Shown: piece by piece, positions 8,850 through 14,685 of the stretch
Numbering within the stretch: position 1 is the first letter of the stretch
Layout: each line of letters starts with the position of its first letter
Assembly (NCBI GenBank): GCA_030425945.1
Contig: JAUHZL010000019.1
Coordinates: forward strand, 1 to 15,693
Reading direction: 5' to 3'
Source of the DNA: Alphaproteobacteria bacterium
GTDB taxonomy: Bacteria; Pseudomonadota; Alphaproteobacteria; Rhodobacterales; Rhodobacteraceae
Length of the DNA stretch: 15,693 bases
Translations under genes and position numbers: made by a program
The notes under the pieces: model-generated
Databases searched by the model: none
Seen by the model: the letters and a program-made list of their open reading frames with translations, nothing else
What the model was told of the DNA's origin: nothing

Positions 8850-10072
8850 TCCGCATCCGGCACCAGCCGGAAGATCCCGAGCGCCAGCGCGCTGAACACC
8901 AGCGCGCCCAGCGCCTGCGGCGCCGCCGTGCCGTCGAAGGCCTGTCCCAGACCCGCCCCCAGCGCGCCGCCCGCCAGCGTGGCAATCGCCCCCATGACGC
9001 TGGCCGCGGTGCCCGCGATATGGCCCATCGGTTGCATCGCCAGCGCGTTCAGGTTGCCGATCACGAAGCCGACCATGCCGAAGATGGTGACGATCCAGGC
9101 CACGTAGACCGGGAAGCCCGCACCCGGTCCCAGCACCTCGGACGACAGGAGCGCCCAGGCCAGCGCCGCGCAGATCACCTGGCTCAGCAGGGCGCCCCGG
9201 ATCAGCCGCCGCATCCCGAAGCGCACGACGATGGCCGCGTTGATCAGCGAGGGCAGCGCCGAGACCAGCGCGATGGTGGCGAAGATCCACGGGAAATCCG
9301 CGTTGCGGCCGTAGGTGATGTCGAACACCGGTTGCACGGTCGCGATGGTCGCGAAGAGCAGGGCGAAGACGAAGCTCTGCACCACGATAGACAGGAAAAC
9401 GATGCGGTGGGTGACGACCTCGACCGTGGCCGAGATCAGCGCGCCGATCCGGAAGGGCCGCCGCGCCGGGCGGGGCAGGGTCTCTTCCTGCCGGAGGGTC
9501 AGCCAGCCGACGGAGACCAGCGAGAAGGCGAAGAAGGCAAGGAAGATCGCCCGCCAGCCGAAGCCCGCGATGATGGCCGAGCCGATCAGCGGCGCCACGG
9601 CGGGAAACAGCGTGAAGATCATCATGGCGAAGGACACGATCCGCGCCATCTGCCGCCCTTCGTAGAGGTCGCGCACGATGGCCAGCGCCACGACGCGCGG
9701 GCCGGCGGCCCCGAGGCCCTGCAACACCCGGCCCAGCAGGACCGCCTCCAGCGACGGCCCGGACCACGCGATCAGCGCCCCCGAGATGTAGAGCGCCGCG
9801 CCGCCGAGGATCACCGGCTTGCGCCCGAAACTGTCGCTGAGCGGCCCGGTGACGAAGGTCCCGAGCCCCATCCCCAGCACGAAGGCCGCGATGATGAGCT
9901 GGGCGCGGTTCGGCGCGTCCGGCGTCAGTTCGCGCGTGATCTCGGGCAGGGCGGGCAGCATCGCGTCGATGGAGAACGCGACCGAGGCGAAGAGCATGCC
10001 CGTCAGCGCGATGAACTCGGCCTGGCTCAGCTTCGGTCGCGGGCGCAGCGGGGTGTCGACGGTCGCGGTCAT
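8840..10072 (-). CDS. MFS drug/metabolite exporter, Bcr/CflA type
   Basis: This 410-residue polytopic inner-membrane protein looks like a drug:H+ antiporter of the Bcr/CflA branch of the major facilitator superfamily, with about 12 hydrophobic segments. The opening helix SVAFSIDAMLPALPEI (about 30-45) is typical of that branch. Motif A, GPLSDSFGRKPVILGG, lies at 76-91, and LGRVLQGLGAAGPRVVALAI (about 113-132) is the motif B/C-like region of helices 4-5. The substrate cannot be told from the sequence. The ATG at 10072 overlaps the stop of the DsbA-like gene by four bases (ATGA) and has GGAGG seven bases upstream, so translation is probably coupled. Being the last gene of the ligase-thioredoxin-exporter unit, it may export a product or toxic intermediate of that unit; this is inference from position. 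Confidence 0.92.
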   Translation of the reverse strand: MTATVDTPLRPRPKLSQAEFIALTGMLFASVAFSIDAMLPALPEITRELTPDAPNRAQLIIAAFVLGMGLGTFVTGPLSDSFGRKPVILGGAALYISGALIAWSGPSLEAVLLGRVLQGLGAAGPRVVALAIVRDLYEGRQMARIVSFAMMIFTLFPAVAPLIGSAIIAGFGWRAIFLAFFAFSLVSVGWLTLRQEETLPRPARRPFRIGALISATVEVVTHRIVFLSIVVQSFVFALLFATIATVQPVFDITYGRNADFPWIFATIALVSALPSLINAAIVVRFGMRRLIRGALLSQVICAALAWALLSSEVLGPGAGFPVYVAWIVTIFGMVGFVIGNLNALAMQPMGHIAGTAASVMGAIATLAGGALGAGLGQAFDGTAAPQALGALVFSALALGIFRLVPDAEGR

Positions 10073-10722
10073 GCCTCGTCCTCCGGCTGGGCGCGCAATT
10101 GCTCGGTGATCTCGTCGATGACCTGGATCCAGGTCTCGGCGGGCTGGGCGCCTTGCAGGACATGGCGGTTCGCGATGATGAAGCAGGGCAAGCCGCCGAC
10201 GCCGCGCGCCCGGGCATGGCGGTCGCGCTGCGCGATGGCCTCGGCATCCGTGTCGGTGGCGAAGAGACGGCGCAGCATCTCGGCGTCGAGGCCGATCCCG
10301 GTGCCGATCCCGATCAGCGTATCGACGTCGCCGATGTCCTTGCCCTCGGAAAAGAACGCCCGGAACACCGCCGCGACCGCAGCCGTCTGCCGCCCTTCCA
10401 GCCCGGCCCAGTGGATCAGCCGGTGGGCGTTCAGGGTGTTGGGCTGGCGGGCGATGCCGCCAAGGTCGGCGTCGAGCCCCAGCGCCTCGATCCGGTCGAC
10501 GATGGGCTGGTAGGCGCGCAGAAGCCCCGCGTCGCCGAATATCAGTTGCAGGTAATCCTGCCTGTCCCTGCCGCCCGGGGGCATGTCGGGGTTCAGCTGG
10601 AACGGGTGCCACTCGATGACGAAGGGATGGTCTGGCCGGGCCTCCAGCGCGCGGTCGAGCTCCGCCTTGCCGATCAGGCACCACGGGCAGACGGGATCGG
10701 ACAGGATATCAAGCTTGACCAT
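10069..10722 (-). CDS. DsbA-family (FrnE/HCCA-isomerase-like) thioredoxin-fold protein
   Basis: The 217-residue protein has the thioredoxin fold with an inserted helical domain seen in FrnE-like disulfide oxidoreductases and 2-hydroxychromene-2-carboxylate isomerases. The active-site-type motif CPWC is at residues 12-15 in DILSDPVCPWCLIGK. The cis-proline loop is GVGGLPCF, with Pro179 followed by a third cysteine, Cys180. NTLNAHRLIHWA (95-106) is a conserved FrnE/HCCA segment. There is no signal peptide, so it should act in the cytoplasm, unlike true DsbA. A redox role is likely given the intact CxxC; glutathione-dependent isomerase chemistry cannot be ruled out. GAGG lies six bases before the ATG. 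The start overlaps the end of the ligase gene by 14 bases and the stop overlaps the MFS start by 4, which strongly suggests one operon. Confidence 0.9.
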   Translation of the reverse strand: MVKLDILSDPVCPWCLIGKAELDRALEARPDHPFVIEWHPFQLNPDMPPGGRDRQDYLQLIFGDAGLLRAYQPIVDRIEALGLDADLGGIARQPNTLNAHRLIHWAGLEGRQTAAVAAVFRAFFSEGKDIGDVDTLIGIGTGIGLDAEMLRRLFATDTDAEAIAQRDRHARARGVGGLPCFIIANRHVLQGAQPAETWIQVIDEITEQLRAQPEDEA

Positions 10723-12238
10723 GGCGGGCCTCGATCAGGGTGCGCAGGGCCCGGCGGTCCAGCTTGCCATTGCCGCCCCTCGGCAGGGCGTCGACATGCG
10801 CGAAGACGCGCGGCTGCTTGTAGCGGGCGAGTGTCCGGGTTCCATGCGCCGCAAGCTGCGCGCTGTCAATCTCGGCCCCGGTGTATCCGAGCGCGATCAG
10901 GGTCGTATCCGCGCGCAGGGTGATCTCCACCGCTGCACAGGCGGTCAGGCCCGGCAGGTCGGCGAAGGCCGCCTCGATCTCGACCGGCGAGACCCGGAAC
11001 CCGCCCGCGGTCAGCATCCCGTCGCGCCGCCCGAGATGGGTGATGACCCCCTCGGCATCGGCGACCGCCATGTCCCCGGTCAGGAACCAGTCAGGCGTCA
11101 GGTGCCGTGCGGTCGCTTCCGGCTGGTCGAGGTAACCGAGGAAGAGGCCCGGATCACCGCGCCCGACCGCCAGTTGCCCGGGCGTGCCCACCGGAACGGG
11201 GCGGTTGTCCTCGTCCAGCACCGCGATGCGGCGGCCGGGTTGCGGGCGGCCGATGGCCCCGCGCGGCACGCGGATGCCCGGCGCGCCCGAGATGAAGGTC
11301 GAGCACTCGGTCATGCCGATCGCCTCGTGGATCTCGGTGCCGGTGGCCGCGCGCCACGCTTCGCGTATCGGGTCAGGAAGCTTCTCCCCGGCGCTCAGGC
11401 CATGTCTCAACTGCGGGGCGCATCCCTTGCGCCAGTGTCGCAGGACCTGCCGGTAAACCCCCGGCACGGCTGCGAAAATCGTGGCCTTCGCCGCGTCGAT
11501 CACTTCAGGCAACGCCTCAACCGGCACGCCTTCGGCAACGACGACGGCGGTTGAACCGCGGCTCCACGGGTCGAGCAGACCGACCCCCAGCGTGTAGCTC
11601 CAGTTGAAGGCCCCGGCGTGCAGAACCCGGTCGCCGGGCCGCAGCCCGAGCCAGCCGTCATGCATCATCCGCCGCGCCCGGATCGCTCGGTGCGCGTGCG
11701 CCACGGGACGCGGCGTGCCGCCCGACCCGGAGGTGAAGAGCACGTATCCCAGCCGCTCCGGATCGCCGAGGATCGGTGTCCCGGGCGGACCCGCCATCCC
11801 GCGCCGCAGGTCGGCGAGACCCAGCACCGGTCCCCGGAACTCGCCGGGCAGGGCGACGCCCCCGGCCGCCAGCACGAGGTCGGGACGCAGGGCCGCCGCC
11901 AGCTTCGTCACCTCCGTCTCGGTCAGACCCTGCGCGGTCGGGACGGGCGCCAGGCCGGCGGCGAGACAGGCGAGGAAGGCCACCGGAAACTCGACCGTGT
12001 TGCCCAGCCGGAAGAGGACGCGCGCGCCCGGCGGCAGCTCGAGACCGCTCAGGGTCCCGGCGAGACCCAGCACCGCGCCCTCCAGCCGCGCGAAGGTCCA
12101 GGTGTCGGCCTGCGCGCCGCCGACCACCTCCAGCGCCACGGCCTCCGGCGTCGCACGACCGGCCGCCAGCACGTCCGCGGCCGCGTTGTAGGGGGCAGGG
12201 CAGCGCGGCGGCGGCCCGAAATCGAAGAGGCTCTCCAT
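10709..12238 (-). CDS. AMP-dependent synthetase/acyl-CoA ligase, benzoate-CoA-ligase-like, with variant P-loop
   Basis: The 509-residue protein belongs to the ANL superfamily, whose members activate a carboxylic acid as acyl-AMP and usually transfer it to CoA. HGLSAGEKLPDPIREAW (about 279-295) and the overall pattern resemble benzoate- and short-acid-CoA ligases. Core motifs are A3 FTSGSGGTPRPVAH (168-181), A5 HEAIGMTECSTF (304-315), A7 WFLTGDM (384-390) with A8 HLGRRDGMLTAGGFRVSP (401-418), and A10 RGGNGKLDRR, in which Lys492 is the adenylation lysine. Two departures stand out. The usual PKG of the P-loop is PRP, and the GRxDDxIKxxG hinge reads GRRDGMLTAGG. The key A10 lysine and A7 aspartate are kept, so activity is plausible but may be altered. 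The gene starts an apparent three-gene operon and is divergent from an XRE-cupin regulator 66 bases away. The substrate is unknown. Confidence 0.9.
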   Translation of the reverse strand: MESLFDFGPPPRCPAPYNAAADVLAAGRATPEAVALEVVGGAQADTWTFARLEGAVLGLAGTLSGLELPPGARVLFRLGNTVEFPVAFLACLAAGLAPVPTAQGLTETEVTKLAAALRPDLVLAAGGVALPGEFRGPVLGLADLRRGMAGPPGTPILGDPERLGYVLFTSGSGGTPRPVAHAHRAIRARRMMHDGWLGLRPGDRVLHAGAFNWSYTLGVGLLDPWSRGSTAVVVAEGVPVEALPEVIDAAKATIFAAVPGVYRQVLRHWRKGCAPQLRHGLSAGEKLPDPIREAWRAATGTEIHEAIGMTECSTFISGAPGIRVPRGAIGRPQPGRRIAVLDEDNRPVPVGTPGQLAVGRGDPGLFLGYLDQPEATARHLTPDWFLTGDMAVADAEGVITHLGRRDGMLTAGGFRVSPVEIEAAFADLPGLTACAAVEITLRADTTLIALGYTGAEIDSAQLAAHGTRTLARYKQPRVFAHVDALPRGGNGKLDRRALRTLIEARHGQA

Positions 12239-12304
12239 CGCTTCGGGCTAGGCCGCGGGCCCGACAGTTGCAAGTCTCGCGGAAAGGCGCGACAACCTCG
12301 GCTC
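12239..12304. promoter_or_regulatory. Divergent promoter/operator region between ligase and XRE-cupin genes
   Basis: Both genes must be driven from these 66 bases. An imperfect inverted repeat, GTCTCGC (12274-12280) and GCGCGAC (12287-12293), has six of seven positions matching around a 6-base spacer and is a candidate operator for the adjacent regulator. TTGCAA at 12268-12273 could serve as a -35 towards the regulator, and TTGTCG on the other strand (12290-12295) towards the ligase, both without a good -10. All of this is weak, position-based prediction. Confidence 0.4.
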
Positions 12305-12934
12305 ATGGATGACACCCGCGAACCTTCCCTGATCCGGCTGGCACGCGCCTCGGGCGAGGGCGGCCCCGTAGAGCCGCTGAACCTCGGAGAGCGCGTCCGC
12401 GACCTGCGCAAGGCGCGCGGCTGGACGCTGGAGCAGGCCGCGAAACAGGCCGGGCTGGCGCGCTCGACGCTGTCGAAGATCGAGAACGGGCAGATGTCGC
12501 CGACCTACGACGCGCTGAAGAAGCTGGCGACCGGGCTCGACATCCCGATCCCACAGCTCTTCACGCCGCCGCGCGAGGCGCAGGTGACCGGGCGGATGAC
12601 CACGACGAAGGCCGGGCAGGGCGAAGCGCATCCGACCTCGACCTACGAGCACGAGATCCTCGCGGGCGGGCTGACGCGCAAGGCCATGCTGCCATACCGC
12701 GCCCGCATCCGCGCCCGCAGCTTCGACGAGTTCGAGGGCTGGGTGCGCCATGACGGCGAGGAATTCCTCTACGTGCTGACCGGGGCGATCCGCCTGATCA
12801 CCGAGTTCTACGAGCCGATCGAGATGCGCCGGGGCGACAGCGCCTATTACGACGCCACCATGGGCCATAACGTGATCTCGGTGTCCGAGGACGATGCGAC
12901 GATCCTGTGGGTCACGCTGGTTCAGCGCGATTAG
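12305..12934 (+). CDS. XRE-family transcriptional regulator with C-terminal cupin sensor domain
   Basis: The 209-residue protein joins an XRE-type helix-turn-helix to a cupin domain, an arrangement common in repressors or activators of small-molecule metabolism genes. The DNA-binding part, about residues 28-82, reads LGERVRDLRKARGWTLEQAA and then AGLARSTLSKIENGQMSPTY, the classic turn and recognition helix. The cupin barrel covers about 127-206, with GEEFLYVLTGAIRL (151-164) and RRGDSAYYDATMGHNV (175-190) as its two conserved strands. The domain probably binds a small ligand, perhaps the acid or acyl-CoA handled by the divergent ligase; this is inference from position. The start at 12305 is the first ATG giving a compact N terminus. 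A purine stretch, GGAAAGG, lies rather far upstream (17 bases), so initiation may be weak or leaderless. Confidence 0.92.
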   Translation: MDDTREPSLIRLARASGEGGPVEPLNLGERVRDLRKARGWTLEQAAKQAGLARSTLSKIENGQMSPTYDALKKLATGLDIPIPQLFTPPREAQVTGRMTTTKAGQGEAHPTSTYEHEILAGGLTRKAMLPYRARIRARSFDEFEGWVRHDGEEFLYVLTGAIRLITEFYEPIEMRRGDSAYYDATMGHNVISVSEDDATILWVTLVQRD

Positions 12935-13114
12935 GGCGCCTCTTGGCGGCGGTCACGGCCCCCGGATCAGGCCATCTGTTCCGCTGATAATCAATATTAT
13001 GTTAAAAAAGTATCCGAGGAGAGATCCGGCGGGTGCGCGAATCTTCTTTTCCGCTCATCCCGGATCGGTTAGCACCTCAGTCTATCCCTTTGACGCGATA
13101 CGAAGACCCGCCGA
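12935..13114 (+). promoter_or_regulatory. aroQ-luxR upstream region with AT-rich patch and inverted repeats
   Basis: These 180 bases hold no credible gene. A strongly AT-rich patch (about 12986-13014) stands out from the surrounding GC-rich DNA and includes ATAAT/ATTAT (12987-12991, 12996-13000), with -10-like hexamers but no clear -35. Just upstream is ATCAG/CTGAT (12966-12970, 12984-12988). Further down, GATCCGG (13023-13029) is repeated inverted as CCGGATC (13060-13066), with another CCGGATC at 12962-12968. It is the likely promoter and leader of the aroQ-luxR pair; details are inferred. Confidence 0.45.
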
Positions 13115-13561
13115 ATGACCACGATTCTTGTTCTCAACGGTCCGAACCTGAACCTGCTCGGCACCCGCCAGCCGGAGATTTACGGCAAGACGACGCTCGC
13201 CGATATCCGCGCGATGCTCGAAGCGCATGGGGCCCGGCTGGGGTTCACCATCGAGTTCGAACAGTCGAACCACGAGGGCGTGATGATCGATCTGCTGCAC
13301 GCCGCGCGCGGGCGCGTCGCGGGCGTCGTTCTGAACGCGGGCGCGTATACGCATACCTCCGTCGCGCTGCGGGACGCGATCTCGTCGACCGAGCTTCCGG
13401 TCGTCGAGGTGCACCTGTCGAACATCCACGCCCGCGAGGCGTTCCGCCACGTCAGCCACATCGCACCCGTCGCCCTCGGCCAGATCGCGGGCTTCGGACC
13501 GATCTCCTACACGCTGGCGCTCGATGCGCTCGCCGCCCATATCGGCCGAGAACGGGGCTGA
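13115..13561 (+). CDS. aroQ: Type II 3-dehydroquinate dehydratase
   Basis: This small cytoplasmic enzyme, normally a dodecamer, dehydrates 3-dehydroquinate to 3-dehydroshikimate in the third step of the shikimate pathway. The 148-residue length is typical. The N terminus ILVLNGPNLNLLGTRQPEIYG carries the flexible lid, with Arg18 and the catalytic base Tyr23. LNAGAYTHTS holds Asn74, and VEVHLSNIHAREAFR holds His100 and the substrate-binding Ser/Ile pair. All key residues are present. The ATG at 13115 is fixed by the conserved N terminus, although only a weak GAAGA precedes it. Two bases after its stop the LuxR gene begins, so the two are almost certainly co-transcribed and probably translationally coupled. 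No other shikimate gene is in the window. Confidence 0.97.
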   Translation: MTTILVLNGPNLNLLGTRQPEIYGKTTLADIRAMLEAHGARLGFTIEFEQSNHEGVMIDLLHAARGRVAGVVLNAGAYTHTSVALRDAISSTELPVVEVHLSNIHAREAFRHVSHIAPVALGQIAGFGPISYTLALDALAAHIGRERG

Positions 13562-13563
13562 TC

Positions 13564-14343
13564 ATGGCTGGGGTGTTGGAGCATCTGAAGCGGATCGTCG
13601 CTGCCACCTCGGTCGAAGAAGTCTGGGACAGCCACATCCGGCAGATGGCCAGCTATGGTTTCGACCGGGCGCTCTACGGGTTCACCCGGTTCCGGACCGG
13701 CAACCTCGAAGGCGATTTCGGCGATACGCTGGTGCTGTCGAACCACCCGCCGTCCTACGTGAAGGCGTTCTTCTCGCAGAAGCTCTACCTCGCCAGCCCG
13801 ATGCTGGTCTGGTCGCAGCACAACGTCGGCGCGCAATCCTGGGGCTGGATCGCCAAGGCGCTGGAGGACGGCACGCTGCCGCCCGAGGCCCGCAAGGTCC
13901 ATGCGCTGAACGCCTCCTACGGGATCACCGCCGGCTACACGATCAGCTTCCAGCCCACCGCCTCGGGGCGCTCGCTGGCGGTGATCGGGCTGGCCGCGCG
14001 CGAAGGCCTGACCCAGCGCGACGCGGACGAGATCTGGGCCCGGCACGGCACCGACATCGAACTTCAGAACGCGGTGATGAACCTGAAGGTCGCCGCCCTC
14101 CCCCAGAACCAGCGCCGCAAGCTGACCGAACGTCAGCGCGAGGTGCTCGAATGGGTCGCCGACGGCAAGACCACGCAGGATATCGCCGTGCTGGTCGGCC
14201 TGACCAAGGCGACGGTGGAAAAGCACCTGCGGCTGGCCCGCGAGGTGCTCGACGTCGAGACCACCGCGCAGGCGGTCCTGAAGGCATCGATCCAGAACCA
14301 GATCTTCCTGTTCGAGGGTCCGGACTCGCTTCCGACGACCTGA
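13564..14343 (+). CDS. LuxR-family regulator with autoinducer-binding-like domain (LuxR solo)
   Basis: The 259-residue protein has the two-domain layout of quorum-sensing LuxR regulators. An N-terminal autoinducer-binding-like domain (about 10-165) includes YGFDRALYGFTRF (31-43), the SPML segment (78-81) and a W-G-W motif at 93-95. A C-terminal GerE-type helix-turn-helix (about 187-241) reads LTERQREVLEWVADGKTTQDIA, then LTKATVEKHLRLA. In my alignment by eye to TraR, several acyl-homoserine-lactone contacts differ: Trp57 becomes Tyr65, Tyr61 becomes Phe69 and Asp70 becomes Ser78, while Pro71 is kept as Pro79. No luxI is in the window. The protein may therefore sense another ligand or a host or imported signal. 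ATG follows the aroQ stop by two bases, with GGGG in the aroQ end serving as a possible ribosome site. The family is certain; ligand and targets are unknown. Confidence 0.93.
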   Translation: MAGVLEHLKRIVAATSVEEVWDSHIRQMASYGFDRALYGFTRFRTGNLEGDFGDTLVLSNHPPSYVKAFFSQKLYLASPMLVWSQHNVGAQSWGWIAKALEDGTLPPEARKVHALNASYGITAGYTISFQPTASGRSLAVIGLAAREGLTQRDADEIWARHGTDIELQNAVMNLKVAALPQNQRRKLTERQREVLEWVADGKTTQDIAVLVGLTKATVEKHLRLAREVLDVETTAQAVLKASIQNQIFLFEGPDSLPTT

Positions 14344-14377
14344 GGCCGCTGCCGGGCGCCTCCGACTATGCGTTCAG

Positions 14378-14393
14378 GTAAGGAATGCCTTAC
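14378..14393 (+). terminator. Palindromic hairpin 3' of luxR
   Basis: GTAAGG (14378-14383) and CCTTAC (14388-14393) pair perfectly around an AATG loop and are followed by TTT on the + strand. Lying 35 bases after the luxR stop, it could be a weak intrinsic terminator for aroQ-luxR, or a 16-bp operator-like dyad. The short T run leaves this open. Confidence 0.4.
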
Positions 14394-14427
14394 TTTCGAC
14401 TTCGGCGTTAACGGCTCATACAGCATG

Positions 14428-14498
14428 TGTTCCGCCCGTCTGCATCGCGGTCGGACGGGATCAGGCCTTGCTGTTCTGACCCCTATTTTCACGGAACA
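14428..14498 (+). ncRNA. Possible structured RNA or structured 3' UTR (three-way junction)
   Basis: An outer stem TGTTCCG (14428-14434) with CGGAACA (14492-14498) encloses two hairpins. The first stacks directly on it: CCCGTCTG (14435-14442) with CGGACGGG (14452-14459), eight pairs including one G-U, around a 9-base loop. The second is shorter: TCAG (14461-14464) with CTGA (14476-14479). A strong hairpin follows at 14531. I know of no named RNA family that this matches, and I see no convincing promoter, so it may be part of the luxR transcript. It is not a tRNA, as no anticodon or T-loop pattern is present. Confidence 0.3.
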
Positions 14499-14530
14499 GC
14501 GGAGTCTCGTGCACCCCCGGGAAACCGGTC

Positions 14531-14567
14531 TCCGATGGAGAGGGAAATTACCGCCCTCTCCATCGGA
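14531..14567 (+). terminator. Perfect 14-bp inverted repeat, likely terminator hairpin
   Basis: TCCGATGGAGAGGG (14531-14544) and CCCTCTCCATCGGA (14554-14567) match at all 14 positions around a 9-base loop, AAATTACCG. On the + strand it is followed by ATCTTCCTT, a moderately T-rich tail, consistent with termination of transcripts coming from luxR or from a small RNA in the gap. On the minus strand no T run follows. An operator or recombination site is less likely but not excluded. Confidence 0.55.
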
Positions 14568-14633
14568 ATCTTCCTTAAAATCAATCTCTTTTGCCTGGTC
14601 CCTGACCTTGCGCCTCAGCCTCGGGCGCGCACG

Positions 14634-14657
14634 AAAAAGGGGGCCTTCCGGCCCCCT
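14634..14657 (-). terminator. Intrinsic terminator of tsf
   Basis: On the minus strand AGGGGGCC, loop GGAA and GGCCCCCT form an 8-bp GC-rich stem followed by a T run (AAAAA at 14634-14638 on the + strand). It begins about 29 bases after the tsf stop. This is a standard rho-independent terminator for the rpsB-tsf transcript. Confidence 0.9.
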
Positions 14658-14685
14658 CGATCGCGGTTCGCAGCTCGGGCGTGGC

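Larger units (their letters stand above)
14344..14685. other. 342-base gap between luxR and tsf, rich in inverted repeats
   Basis: No open frame here has a start, ribosome site and recognisable product; those that cross it are extensions or shadows of luxR and tsf. The gap holds a palindrome (14378-14393), a possible three-way-junction fold (14428-14498), a perfect 14-bp inverted repeat (14531-14567) and the tsf terminator (14634-14657). The stretch 14568-14633 shows a pyrimidine- and A-rich segment (ATCTTCCTTAAAATCAATCT) and nothing else I can support. Confidence 0.7.

Noticed and set aside
7000..8895. 631-residue + strand open frame inside mfd
   Set aside because: It is an alternative frame of mfd, with low-complexity Arg/Gly/Pro composition and no recognisable domain.
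8748..10247. 499-residue minus-strand open frame
   Set aside because: It overlaps the MFS and DsbA-like genes in another frame, is Arg/Pro/Ala-rich without family motifs, and is a shadow typical of GC-rich DNA.
12894..13118. 74-residue frame across the aroQ upstream region
   Set aside because: It starts inside the XRE-cupin gene, overlaps the aroQ start, has no ribosome site and resembles no family; the region is better explained as a promoter.
14401..14530. Possible tRNA or 4.5S/6S RNA
   Set aside because: There is no cloverleaf with anticodon and T-loop sequences and no conserved SRP-RNA or 6S-type core, so only a generic structured RNA is proposed.
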